From: a virus
Direction: 5' to 3' (one strand)
Length of the DNA: 22,802 nucleotides
IMG/VR virus record: IMGVR_UViG_3300012936_000189
Span: 1 to 22,802 of that record
The notes beneath the pieces were generated by a model. It was given only the letters and a program-made list of their open reading frames with translations, was not told where the DNA came from and searched no databases. Below are positions 1-7,245 of the stretch, one piece after another. A program made the translations under genes and the position numbers. Position 1 is the first letter of the stretch; each line of letters starts with the position of its first letter.

Positions 1-12
1 ACAGGTCGCAGG

Positions 13-906
13 TCAGTCGTCAAGTTCAGATAGCAAAGTTTTTATGTCTAGCCCTGCGCAGTCTATCTTACGCTTATCAACGTGGTAGTGACTGACAAAG
101 CCTCGCTCTTTGCCATAGGTCCATTGCTGTTCATAAACAGTAGAGGTTTTGCCAAACTGGTTTAGTGGTGTTTGCAAAGGGACATCGCAGGCGTTATGTA
201 CTGCTGACCACAAAGCCTTTAGTGCTTCTATCTGAACTGGGTAAAAACCCAAGAAGGGCTGTATTTCACTGAAATGAACTCTCGCATCGTCAATTAATGG
301 TCTTTCCCCAAAGCCTCTGCGCACATAGGTATCCTGATACTTTGTGTAAAAAGCATTGGAGATCTCTACGCCAACAGACTTACGATTAACCTTGCCTGCG
401 TGAAAAGCAGCATGCTGCATATCAAGAGTCTGGTAGATTGTGCCGTCATTGTCGATAAGAAAATGAACACTTATGCCGCGCTTATCTAAAACTTTTTGGC
501 ATTGCGTAGAAGACAGGCAAGCGTCCCAGTGATTAACAAACAACTTAACATCTCTTTGAGGTCTCGCTGTGTAGTCGTAGTAGTTACCGGGACGTGCCAT
601 AAGACCGCCGCGCTCAGACCACAACACAAACTTGTCCCACTTTATTGGTGTAAAGTTGCCATTGTAAACAATGTAGTTTGAGTAATGTGGGTCTGTGGGT
701 TCGTAGTCGTCAATGTTTTCTTGGCGCTCGGTCCAGAGGCAACGGAATGTGTTTGGTCCACACAAACCATCGGCACCCAGACCATAGCGCTTCTGAAAAC
801 GCTTAATTGCTCTTACAAGTTTATCATCAAAATACTTTTCACCAAACCAAGTTGGATCCCAGCCAAGGCTTTGTGCTGATGATTTGTTGTAAAAGTCTTT
901 GTCCAT
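13..906 (-). CDS. Endolysin: peptidoglycan-binding domain plus N-acetylmuramoyl-L-alanine amidase
   Basis: Predicted lysis enzyme of 297 aa that cleaves the amide bond between N-acetylmuramic acid and L-alanine in the cell wall. Residues about 10-58 look like a PG_binding_1 domain, ending in GADGLCGPNTF. Residues about 120-290 are an Amidase_2 (T7 lysozyme/AmpD type) fold. The likely zinc ligands are H126 (in FVNHWD), H273 or H275 (in SHYHVD) and C283 (in KIDCAG), and the core strand VHFLIDNDGTIYQ is at 147-159. No signal peptide or membrane segment is visible, so release would need a holin, and none is seen here. The ATG directly follows the TAG of the co-chaperonin gene, with AGGAG 11 bases upstream. 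It is the last gene of the helicase-RNR unit. A virion-associated lysin is possible, but a free endolysin is more likely. Confidence 0.9.
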   Translation of the reverse strand: MDKDFYNKSSAQSLGWDPTWFGEKYFDDKLVRAIKRFQKRYGLGADGLCGPNTFRCLWTERQENIDDYEPTDPHYSNYIVYNGNFTPIKWDKFVLWSERGGLMARPGNYYDYTARPQRDVKLFVNHWDACLSSTQCQKVLDKRGISVHFLIDNDGTIYQTLDMQHAAFHAGKVNRKSVGVEISNAFYTKYQDTYVRRGFGERPLIDDARVHFSEIQPFLGFYPVQIEALKALWSAVHNACDVPLQTPLNQFGKTSTVYEQQWTYGKERGFVSHYHVDKRKIDCAGLDIKTLLSELDD

Positions 907-1176
907 CTATTCTAGTACTCCTAATACATAATTCTCTAATATCAAGTAATAATTAGAGTGTTGCACACTAATTTGCTGTAACATCTTTTTGTCGATAATG
1001 ATTTTGTCATCAGTATTACAACGTATTGAGACATCATCAGCAACAGCGAGAACATCTACAACTAAGTAGTCTTCTGTAGGGGGTTTGTAGTCATCAGGTA
1101 GTAAAATTCCTGAGTCTGTCTTTTCCTGTGGTGGAGAGTATCCTACCAAAATGTGTCTATTAACTGGTCTTAACAC
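907..1176 (-). CDS. GroES/gp31-like co-chaperonin
   Basis: An 89-aa protein with the GroES layout. The N-terminal strand reads RPVNRHILVGYSPP. A mobile loop with SGILLP (about residues 22-27) is the part that would dock on GroEL. A beta-barrel core follows, and the chain ends ILENYVLGVLE like the GroES C-terminus. By analogy with T4 gp31 it would cap the host GroEL to fold phage proteins such as the major capsid protein; that role is inference. The start is GTG, chosen because AGGAGG lies six bases upstream and in-frame homology begins there. The start overlaps the 3' end of the zinc-ribbon gene by 17 bases, so the ribosome site lies inside that gene. The chain is slightly shorter than E. coli GroES (about 97 aa). 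Confidence 0.82.
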   Translation of the reverse strand: MLRPVNRHILVGYSPPQEKTDSGILLPDDYKPPTEDYLVVDVLAVADDVSIRCNTDDKIIIDKKMLQQISVQHSNYYLILENYVLGVLE

Positions 1177-1399
1177 GATTCACCTCCTGAATTATAACTT
1201 TTTCGTGTATTTTATATTCGTCAACATGCATAAAAACCATTGCTCTGTTATTGCATTTTTTGCAATACATCTGAACTACCATATTTCGAGCGGCGCTGGC
1301 TTGCCCCTCAGATGCTGGTAGCCAATGGCAGCACGAACACCTGCCGCTCTTATTGGCAAGACGCAATTCTTTTTCCATAAACAAGTGATTAAAATTCAT
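1160..1399 (-). CDS. Small zinc-ribbon-like protein, function unknown
   Basis: A 79-aa protein with two Cys pairs, CSCC at residues 21-24 and CKKC at 46-49, separated by about 21 residues. This is the pattern of a zinc ribbon or treble-clef knuckle. The rest is polar with no catalytic motif that I recognise. The start ATG has an excellent GGGAGG site seven bases or less upstream, within the gap after the reductase stop codon. It lies between the ribonucleotide reductase and the co-chaperonin in the same unit and overlaps the latter by 17 bases. Possible roles are nucleic-acid binding or a structural accessory for a neighbour, but nothing in the sequence decides this. The gene itself is well supported by its ribosome site, tight packing and conserved-looking Cys pairs. 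Confidence 0.72.
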   Translation of the reverse strand: MNFNHLFMEKELRLANKSGRCSCCHWLPASEGQASAARNMVVQMYCKKCNNRAMVFMHVDEYKIHEKVIIQEVNRVKTS

Positions 1400-1409
1400 G
1401 TTACCTCCC

Positions 1410-3371
1410 TCACATCATACATGATTCACCATCACAAAACTTAGTTCCTTCTCCACCTTCTTCGGTGTTAAAACGCTGAACCGGGGTGATGCCTTCACTC
1501 ATCTCTTCGTATTGTTCTCGGGTTATTGGCTCGTAAGGAGCCTGGACATATCCAGTCTCTTCATAGCGCAAGAATGATACAGCCTTTAGTCTGGTCTCGT
1601 ACATCTCAAGAGCGGTCTTAATATCCGCTGCTTCTTCGGGTTTAAAAGTCACAGTGATTGAGACAGAGTTATCCGCCCAGTAATGCTGATACTGTGCTGC
1701 AATCTCTAGCTGCTCCCACATTGTAATTTCTCTCTTGCCCTTGACAAAATGTTCTTCATGAACTGGGAACTCTACACACATTGTATTGGGTGAGTAGTGG
1801 TCTGGTTCAATCTTATATCCCGCTGCCGCGAGAGCGGGAAGCATATCACTATCAGCCGCAAAACGAATACGACGAATGTAGTATTCATCTTCGGGGTAAT
1901 GGATGCCGGGGGTAGAGCCGTTGAGAAGCGAAACTGTGCCAGAAGGCTTGATACTTGTCATTCTTACTGATTTTGGAATACAAAGCCAATCAGAGTATTC
2001 TGCGTCCAACTCCTTTACGTGCTCGTAGGCATTGTCACACCACTCCAAAACTTGGCGGCGACCAAACTTGTTGAAAGCCTGAACAACACCAGACTGTGAC
2101 AAGCCAATACGACGGTTCTTTAACATTTTAGCATTGGTCTCGGGCCAATGTGTGTTAGCAAGTGTGACGGTCTTCCCGTAGAGATATGCAATCTTGAGGG
2201 TTGCAAGGTAATCCTCATAGGTTTCATGCTTTGCAGGGAAAGTCTCAACAAGACAACAAAGCTCAGCATCTTCTAGCTGCTGCTCAACGCATGGGTTAAA
2301 GCCCATAACGTTTTTATCATCGTCTCTTGGAGGGTCAGCAAAACGACCGCGAGTTCTTGCGTTGTCAAGCCAGATGTACCCTGGCTCTCCGTTCTTCTGT
2401 GATTGTTCAGCGTGCCAAGTATAGTCCTGACCAACAAGTGCGTGGAAGGAGTTATTGGAACCCCAGCGGTGGTGGGCAAGTTTCTCAGAATCATTCTTCA
2501 TCTGAAGATATTCGCGATCTTCGTGGTTGCCAAGAGCCAATGCAGCAGAGCGACGAACATTGCCAGCAACAACACAGCGACCGATCAAGTTCTCAGTATC
2601 CACAATATCAATAGAAGTTATTTGTTCGCCGGCGCGATCAGAGTAAAGCTGTCCCAAATGCTCATGTAGTTCACGAAGAGGTCCAGAACCGCTGGATGTG
2701 CCGCCAAAACCATTTATAGGAGCGCCATAGGGTCGTATCGCAGAGTAATCAAAGTTGGGAACTTTTGTGCCAAACAAGTACCCATTCAAAAGTATCTTTA
2801 CAGAATCAACCCAGCCTTCGCGGGAGTCTGGAATAGTGTAAGTTTCATTAGTAAACTCTGGCTCTTGAATTGTTAAGGTGCCTGCACCAAGAGTATCAAA
2901 GCCCACACCGATACCAAGCATAAGGGCGTCCATCATCCAAGAAAAAAGATAACCACCCTTTGTGTTAAGTTCTCGGGTTGAACGAAAAGCACAGTTAAAT
3001 AGTCCAGCAGCAGTGCGGGTGTTAACAAACTTTGTTCCCATCATCCACAAGCCACGTCCAGGGGGTGTCCACTTAAGAGTAAACAGGCGCTCGTATGCAT
3101 CCTTGGCAGTGCGCTGCGCTTTCTGGTCATTCCATTCAAGACCAAGCTTATAAACGTGCTGCTTCTGCATCTCAAACATGCCCTCAATAACACGACGGCA
3201 TGTTTGAAACCACTCTTCAGTGCCGGTGGCGTTTTCATCAAACTCGCTTAGTCTGCGGGCATAAGTGCGCTTAAACGTAACATAGCCGAGAGGTCCCCAG
3301 GGGACTTCACGCTCCTTGTACTGGTCAATAAATGTATCTGATAACTTAAATCTGCGAATGTGTGATCTCAT
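1410..3371 (-). CDS. nrdJ: Class II (adenosylcobalamin-dependent) ribonucleoside-triphosphate reductase
   Basis: Reduces ribonucleotides to deoxyribonucleotides for phage DNA synthesis. The 653-aa chain matches the monomeric Lactobacillus leichmannii RTPR type. C127 (GLFNCAF) and C372/C373 would form the substrate-reducing disulfide. NPCVE at 359-363 carries the thiyl-radical Cys361 and Glu363. SIKPSGTVSLL with STPGIHYP (about 473-492) is the phosphate-binding finger typical of the family. The C-terminal CDGESC (646-651) is the C-x4-C pair that re-reduces the active site. It is shorter than the roughly 739-aa bacterial enzyme, but every key residue is present. No intein is seen, although phage RNR genes often carry one. 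The start ATG overlaps the helicase stop (ATGA) and has AAGGAG upstream. A class II enzyme needs cobalamin and works with or without oxygen, so the host presumably makes or imports B12 (inference). Confidence 0.93.
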   Translation of the reverse strand: MRSHIRRFKLSDTFIDQYKEREVPWGPLGYVTFKRTYARRLSEFDENATGTEEWFQTCRRVIEGMFEMQKQHVYKLGLEWNDQKAQRTAKDAYERLFTLKWTPPGRGLWMMGTKFVNTRTAAGLFNCAFRSTRELNTKGGYLFSWMMDALMLGIGVGFDTLGAGTLTIQEPEFTNETYTIPDSREGWVDSVKILLNGYLFGTKVPNFDYSAIRPYGAPINGFGGTSSGSGPLRELHEHLGQLYSDRAGEQITSIDIVDTENLIGRCVVAGNVRRSAALALGNHEDREYLQMKNDSEKLAHHRWGSNNSFHALVGQDYTWHAEQSQKNGEPGYIWLDNARTRGRFADPPRDDDKNVMGFNPCVEQQLEDAELCCLVETFPAKHETYEDYLATLKIAYLYGKTVTLANTHWPETNAKMLKNRRIGLSQSGVVQAFNKFGRRQVLEWCDNAYEHVKELDAEYSDWLCIPKSVRMTSIKPSGTVSLLNGSTPGIHYPEDEYYIRRIRFAADSDMLPALAAAGYKIEPDHYSPNTMCVEFPVHEEHFVKGKREITMWEQLEIAAQYQHYWADNSVSITVTFKPEEAADIKTALEMYETRLKAVSFLRYEETGYVQAPYEPITREQYEEMSEGITPVQRFNTEEGGEGTKFCDGESCMM

Positions 3372-4765
3372 TTGGCTTTACTCCTTAGCTTTCTGAATTT
3401 ATCATACTTGTTTTTTAATATTTCTCTTTGTCCCTTCATATCAATTGCAACCGGACTGGTTACAACTTGTGGTGCCGAGCCGGCAGAGACAACTGGCTTG
3501 GCAAGAATCTTTATACATACATTGGATGTATCCATAAAAAGATCGTAAACCATACCATCTGGTCCGTTACGATTCTTTGCAATAAACATTTTTGCTCTAT
3601 TGTTTTGCTTGTCCTCGATTGTACGCGAGAGCGTGCAAATGAAGTCAGCGACGAAGCACTTGTTGAATGCTTCACTAATCTGCTCCATTGTTACAACTTC
3701 TGCATTGAGACCAGAACGGTTGGTCTGAGATGCAGTCCAAACAGGGCAGTTGAACTCATTAGAAAGTCCTCGTAGTTCCTCGTAGATTGACTCCAGTTCC
3801 GTTCGTTTTTCTTTTCGGACTACTACTGGGCGTAACAAATCTGCGTAGTCTACAATGACCATACCGGGCTCTATGCCCCTTTTAACCAAGCGGGACAAGT
3901 GAGCCTTGATTGTGTTTGTGGAAGCAGACTTCGTTGGATATTCTTTGACGATTAGAGTTCCATCAAGATTCTTGATCTCTTCAAAGATTTCATCCTTGAA
4001 ATTGCTGAGATCGGATAGAGGATACTTTGTGATACAAGAATCGTAGCGACAAGCAACAACCGTGTCTTGCAACTCCAAAGTGTAATGAACAACAGTCTTG
4101 CCCTCTTTGATAGCTTGAGATCCAAGGTGAACAAGAGCCATAGACTTACCTGCCCCAGTGGGAGCAATAACGACGCCAAGCTCATTTCTACCAAGTCCAC
4201 CACTTGTAATGTTGTCAATTTCATCCCACCCTGTTGTAACTGGCAATCTAAACTTTGGCTTGTATCGCTCTTCAAAGTCTGCAATGAAGTCATGGCCAAA
4301 GTTATTCTCTGACCCCAACTTGAGGGCATCGTTGATAACCTTTGAAATCTCGTCAAACGAACAAGTTTGAAGCAGATTTACAGACTTCATCATGGCTTCT
4401 TTCAACTTTTGCTTACGGCAGAAGTCAAGAGAGGTCTCCTTGATATAATCTATATCGTCCGCTATCTCGTTTGTGTGAACTCTCGCAAAGTAATCACGAA
4501 CTTGCTGCTGTGTAACTTCGCTTTCACGGTCAAGTTCTGTCCGCAAGATCGAAATCATAGCATTCGTTGACGGATGCTTTCCATACTTTGTTCTGTACTC
4601 AACAATCTTCGCAACAAATGCACGAAGATATTCAAGCTCTAGAAACTCAACGTCTAGAACTTCTGTAATCTGGTCTGCGAAGGGTCTGTCCTCAAATATG
4701 AGTTGAACAAGCCCTTCTTGGAAGGATTTTCCATACCTTCCAAAGTCTGCTTTGTGTGCAAGCAT
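3368..4765 (-). CDS. DnaB/gp41-like replicative DNA helicase
   Basis: Predicted hexameric 5'-3' fork helicase, 465 aa. Residues 1-160 form an N-terminal helical domain. A RecA-like motor follows, with Walker A APTGAGKS at 201-208, the family Glu in HYTLELQ at about 227-233, Walker B MVIVDYADLL at 302-311, the H3-type motif PVWTASQTNRSG at 341-352 and the C-terminal KNRNGPDG (397-404), which holds the probable arginine finger. These are the DnaB/T4 gp41 landmarks in the normal order. The tail (441-465) is strongly basic. No primase is fused to it or visible in the window. A sigma-70-like promoter lies just upstream and AGGAG precedes the ATG. The gene leads the unit that continues, with overlaps, into the reductase, co-chaperonin and endolysin genes. 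Confidence 0.92.
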   Translation of the reverse strand: MLAHKADFGRYGKSFQEGLVQLIFEDRPFADQITEVLDVEFLELEYLRAFVAKIVEYRTKYGKHPSTNAMISILRTELDRESEVTQQQVRDYFARVHTNEIADDIDYIKETSLDFCRKQKLKEAMMKSVNLLQTCSFDEISKVINDALKLGSENNFGHDFIADFEERYKPKFRLPVTTGWDEIDNITSGGLGRNELGVVIAPTGAGKSMALVHLGSQAIKEGKTVVHYTLELQDTVVACRYDSCITKYPLSDLSNFKDEIFEEIKNLDGTLIVKEYPTKSASTNTIKAHLSRLVKRGIEPGMVIVDYADLLRPVVVRKEKRTELESIYEELRGLSNEFNCPVWTASQTNRSGLNAEVVTMEQISEAFNKCFVADFICTLSRTIEDKQNNRAKMFIAKNRNGPDGMVYDLFMDTSNVCIKILAKPVVSAGSAPQVVTSPVAIDMKGQREILKNKYDKFRKLRSKAK

Positions 4766-4790
4766 ATCTCTCCTAGGTCTCGCACTACTA

Positions 4791-4818
4791 AATATAACAT
4801 ACCTAGCTCAAAAGTCAA
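4791..4818 (-). promoter_or_regulatory. Sigma-70-like promoter for the helicase-RNR unit
   Basis: Minus-strand -35 TTGACT (4813-4818), 16-base spacer, -10 TATATT (4791-4796) preceded by TG (extended -10). The predicted start is near 4784, giving a leader of about 20 bases with AGGAG before the helicase ATG. Confidence 0.75.
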
Positions 4819-4863
4819 GCAGAGTTAGAAGTTTTTTTTACTCTTGACGCTGCCTAACTTTTT

Positions 4864-5442
4864 CTACCAGTTCTTGCAGGACCAGTAGCGAGCTTTCAAT
4901 TTGGAGCCTGGATTGTCGCAGTTGTGACGAGCACGGAAATTCTTTCTACGTCCCTTCTGCTTACGCTTGATCTTCAATCCAGCATCTCCATAACGGATGA
5001 TCTTTTCTGTCCCACCGTCGCATGCCTTGACGACAAACTTCTTCTTGCCGTGACCTGCTTCACCCTTACGAATACGTCGGGGCGAGTTGCACTTCATCTT
5101 ATCCTTAGCGGACTTCTTCTTTTTCTTCTTTTCGTCAAGAACAGCTTGGTATTCTTCTCTTATAATCACAGAAAGTTGATTTCTAGTCATATTACCATAG
5201 GTTTCACAGGGAGTATTTCCGCAGCCACAGTTCATGCCTTCTTCGATGTTTTCTTCTTTTAGATCTTCATCGTCAGAACGATCAACGATGTCATCTATAT
5301 CATCAGCCTGTGCAGCATGCATCTTTGATGAACCTTTTAACTGCTTTGAAATCTTTTTTAGTTTCTTTTCATCAGCTTTAGAGTGTGATTCATCAAGTGC
5401 TTCCTTTATCAACGCATGTAATTCTGTTTTGGTAAGTTTCAT
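4864..5442 (-). CDS. Lys-rich modular protein with two IREE-type helices and a C-terminal Cys mini-domain
   Basis: A 192-aa protein of unknown function. It has three parts: an N-terminal helix LTKTELHALIKEALDE (3-18) followed by an acidic linker; a Cys cluster CGCGNTPC (72-79) and a second helix NQLSVIIREEYQAVLDE (88-104) running into a poly-Lys stretch; and a basic C-terminal module (about 112-192) ending RARYWSCKNW-like, with Cys at 118, 141, 175 and 189. I recall similar short basic modules in other marine phage proteins, but cannot give a role. It overlaps the preceding Lys-rich gene by ATGA, so the two are probably translated together. Candidate roles are DNA-packaged internal proteins, scaffold-like cores or structural additives. 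It ends about 100 bases before the helicase start. Confidence 0.7.
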   Translation of the reverse strand: MKLTKTELHALIKEALDESHSKADEKKLKKISKQLKGSSKMHAAQADDIDDIVDRSDDEDLKEENIEEGMNCGCGNTPCETYGNMTRNQLSVIIREEYQAVLDEKKKKKKSAKDKMKCNSPRRIRKGEAGHGKKKFVVKACDGGTEKIIRYGDAGLKIKRKQKGRRKNFRARHNCDNPGSKLKARYWSCKNW

Positions 5443-6206
5443 TTTTTCTTTTTCTTTCCTTTCTTTTGTGGGTCAGTCTTGACATATGTGGGTTTTGCGG
5501 CACCAGTCTTCTTTGTTTGATTTGGATCTTTCTTTCTCTTTCTCCTGCCAGCGGATTCTCTTTCTTTCTTGCTCATACTGCTGTATTTCTTTCTTGAAAC
5601 ACATTTAGGTGTAGTCTTTTGTCCTGGCTGTCTGGCGCAAGGCTTTCCATCATACTTGCCGCCAGCTTGTCGCCAGCCCCCGCCCTTGAACCATTGATTT
5701 AGGTTCTCTTCGTCTAGTTCTATTTCCTCGTCCTCATTAATTTTTTTTTTATTCAACTTCATAACTGCTGCGTATTCTTCACGAATAATCTGTAGCAAAT
5801 GATCATCAAACTCTATACTTTCTTTCTTCTTTGACTTGTTGCCCCAGTTGGCAGCACCAACTTTACGGCATTTGACAAGTGCGCCACTGGCGTAGGCAGA
5901 TGGCCACACGTCGTAGCGAGCCTTTACCTTATGATAGCAGGCATCTTTCTTACCACTGCTCTTCTTCTTTTTCTTCTTGCGCTTCTTTCTTTTTTCATCT
6001 AGCTCAATTTGTTCTGATTCAGATACTTGTTTCATCTTTTTGCGCAGACTTTTCATATTATATTTACCTAACTTAGATAGTTTGGTAAGCTGTTGTAGGG
6101 CGGCAGCGCTTCTATTCTTGACGTATTCGGCTTCAAGTTTTGCAATTTTGCTTGCATTTGCAGCCGCCTCAAGTATAGTGTCATCAATTTCGTAGAGTTC
6201 TTCCAT
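5439..6206 (-). CDS. Lys-rich modular protein with one IREE-type helix and Cys mini-domains
   Basis: A 255-aa very basic protein, function unknown. Residues 1-60 are helical. A poly-Lys/Arg tract (72-87) is followed by a compact module at about 88-125 containing CYHKVKARY and WPSAYASGALVKCRK, a pattern I recall from many marine phage proteins. FDDHLLQIIREEYAAVMKL (133-151) closely repeats a helix in the next gene. A second module (about 171-250) has WFKGGGWRQ, two Cys (190, 202), RRKRKK and KPTYVKTDPQ, and the chain ends in poly-Lys. The modules look like beads on charged linkers. The start ATG lies at the edge of a perfect inverted repeat whose loop holds the ribosome site. It follows the exonuclease gene by 26 bases. 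A virion or nucleoid-binding role is plausible, but is inference only. Confidence 0.72.
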   Translation of the reverse strand: MEELYEIDDTILEAAANASKIAKLEAEYVKNRSAAALQQLTKLSKLGKYNMKSLRKKMKQVSESEQIELDEKRKKRKKKKKKSSGKKDACYHKVKARYDVWPSAYASGALVKCRKVGAANWGNKSKKKESIEFDDHLLQIIREEYAAVMKLNKKKINEDEEIELDEENLNQWFKGGGWRQAGGKYDGKPCARQPGQKTTPKCVSRKKYSSMSKKERESAGRRKRKKDPNQTKKTGAAKPTYVKTDPQKKGKKKKK

Positions 6207-6228
6207 TTACTACACCTCGGTAGTAAAT
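6205..6228 (-). repeat. Perfect 9-bp inverted repeat around the ribosome site of the first Lys-rich gene
   Basis: Arms ATTTACTAC (6220-6228) and GTAGTAAAT (6205-6213) flank a six-base loop CGAGGT that contains the ribosome site. The start ATG overlaps the end of the second arm. An ACTATTTAC element overlaps the first arm. Confidence 0.85.
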
Positions 6229-6231
6229 AGT
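6223..6231 (-). promoter_or_regulatory. Candidate late promoter element before the Lys-rich gene pair
   Basis: ACTATTTAC, identical to the element before the tape measure gene, 16 bases before the ATG and overlapping the first arm of the inverted repeat at 6205-6228. Confidence 0.35.
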
Positions 6232-6232
6232 G

Positions 6233-7198
6233 TCACTTATCATTACATTCCCTTGAAATCTTGTTTAGGAATGTTTTTAGTTCCTCCCAGTTCAACTCAC
6301 CAAATCCGTCTTCGATCATTAGCTTTAGAAGCTCAGTCTTGTGAAAGTCACACTCAAAGTTCTCCAGGGCATAGTCAATGGTTTGTTTGCCCTGCACTGA
6401 AATAAGCGGAGAATACAGCTGCATCATGTCATAATTGTGTTCAATCAACTTTCTTGACTCTGCGATGGTTTTGAAAACTTTTAGTTTTGATTCTGTGCTC
6501 TCACAGTATTCAATCAGTTCGTCAATTGTTACGCTTCGCTCTTCCTTCATAAAAGGAAGCTTAGTAGCGATGGTCTTCATGCCCACGCGATTGACACCCG
6601 GTAGGTTGTCGCTAGCATCACCATCCATAGCACGAGCAAGAGCCATATTTGTTGGATGAATGCCAAGGCTTTCAATCACAGTCTTCTTGGTTTCAATTTT
6701 GTCAGTGGTTGGTCTATATACAACCGTCTCGTCGTCGCAAAGCTGTAGAAAGTCTTTGTCGTTTGAAACAATTACCTTCTGCCAACCGTCGTAGTGTCGA
6801 GAGTTGCAAACATAAGAAATAATATCATCTGCTTCTACTCTCTCAAGGATAAGTTGGATAATAGGCATTTGGTTAAAGTATTCAATAACCTGCATCTGCT
6901 GCCATACTTTGTTCTGGATCTCTTCGTTCTCTGTCAGGTTGTGTACAGAGCGATTAAGACGCAGAGGCTTACGTCCCTCTTTGTACCCAGAGTTTAGGGT
7001 TTTGCGCTTTTGTGAGCCATTTGGTCCATCCCAGCAGATTACAATTTCATTTGGCTTTGTGATTCTTACAAGCTTTTGTAGAATCTTGATAGATCCCTTG
7101 ATACCACCGATTGGCTGTCCGTGCTGTGACAGACTAGGATCAACGATGAACGCCCTCAAAAACATATTGAGGGCGTCGATAACAAGTACACGTTTCAT
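6233..7198 (-). CDS. 5'-3' exonuclease / flap nuclease (FEN family)
   Basis: A 321-aa structure-specific nuclease, related to T4 RNase H and the 5' nuclease domain of Pol I. It would remove RNA primers and flaps from Okazaki fragments. The metal-binding acids are in the usual places: D8 (VLVIDALN), D57 (ICWDGPNG), E122/D124/D125 (RVEADDI), D147/D149 (SNDKDFLQL, 145-153) and GDASDNLPG (193-201), which opens the H3TH DNA-binding motif. The polymerase in this window lacks its own 5' nuclease, so this gene probably supplies it. A sigma-70-like promoter overlaps the recA stop codon. The ribosome site GGAGG, six bases before the ATG, sits in the arm of an inverted repeat that spans the promoter -10. 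Confidence 0.92.
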   Translation of the reverse strand: MKRVLVIDALNMFLRAFIVDPSLSQHGQPIGGIKGSIKILQKLVRITKPNEIVICWDGPNGSQKRKTLNSGYKEGRKPLRLNRSVHNLTENEEIQNKVWQQMQVIEYFNQMPIIQLILERVEADDIISYVCNSRHYDGWQKVIVSNDKDFLQLCDDETVVYRPTTDKIETKKTVIESLGIHPTNMALARAMDGDASDNLPGVNRVGMKTIATKLPFMKEERSVTIDELIEYCESTESKLKVFKTIAESRKLIEHNYDMMQLYSPLISVQGKQTIDYALENFECDFHKTELLKLMIEDGFGELNWEELKTFLNKISRECNDK

Positions 7199-7204
7199 AG
7201 ATTA

Positions 7205-7234
7205 CCTCCACCCCATAATATAACAGGGTGGAGG
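7205..7234 (-). repeat. Perfect 9-bp inverted repeat spanning the exonuclease -10 and ribosome site
   Basis: Arms CCTCCACCC (7226-7234 on the minus strand) and GGGTGGAGG (7205-7213) flank a 12-base loop that holds the -10. The second arm contains the GGAGG ribosome site. No U-run follows, so it is not an intrinsic terminator. Confidence 0.85.
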
Positions 7235-7245
7235 CACGCTGTCAA
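7217..7245 (-). promoter_or_regulatory. Sigma-70-like promoter for the exonuclease gene
   Basis: Consensus -35 TTGACA (7240-7245), 17-base spacer, -10 TATATT (7217-7222) preceded by TG. The -35 overlaps the recA stop codon. The predicted start near 7210 leaves a leader of only about 12 bases that begins at the ribosome site. Confidence 0.82.

Noticed and set aside
3952-4356. 134-aa second minus-strand frame within the helicase gene
   Set aside because: It lies wholly inside the helicase coding sequence, has no ribosome site and shows no motif.
4820-4858. Inverted repeat AGTTAG/CTAACT with an A-run, as a terminator before the helicase
   Set aside because: The arms are only six bases with a loop of nearly 30 bases, and no U-run follows on the minus strand.
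5100-6020. Repeated Lys/Arg codon runs as possible sequence-repeat elements
   Set aside because: The DNA repetition follows from poly-Lys coding in two genes. The unit length is irregular and no repeat array or CRISPR-like spacing is present.
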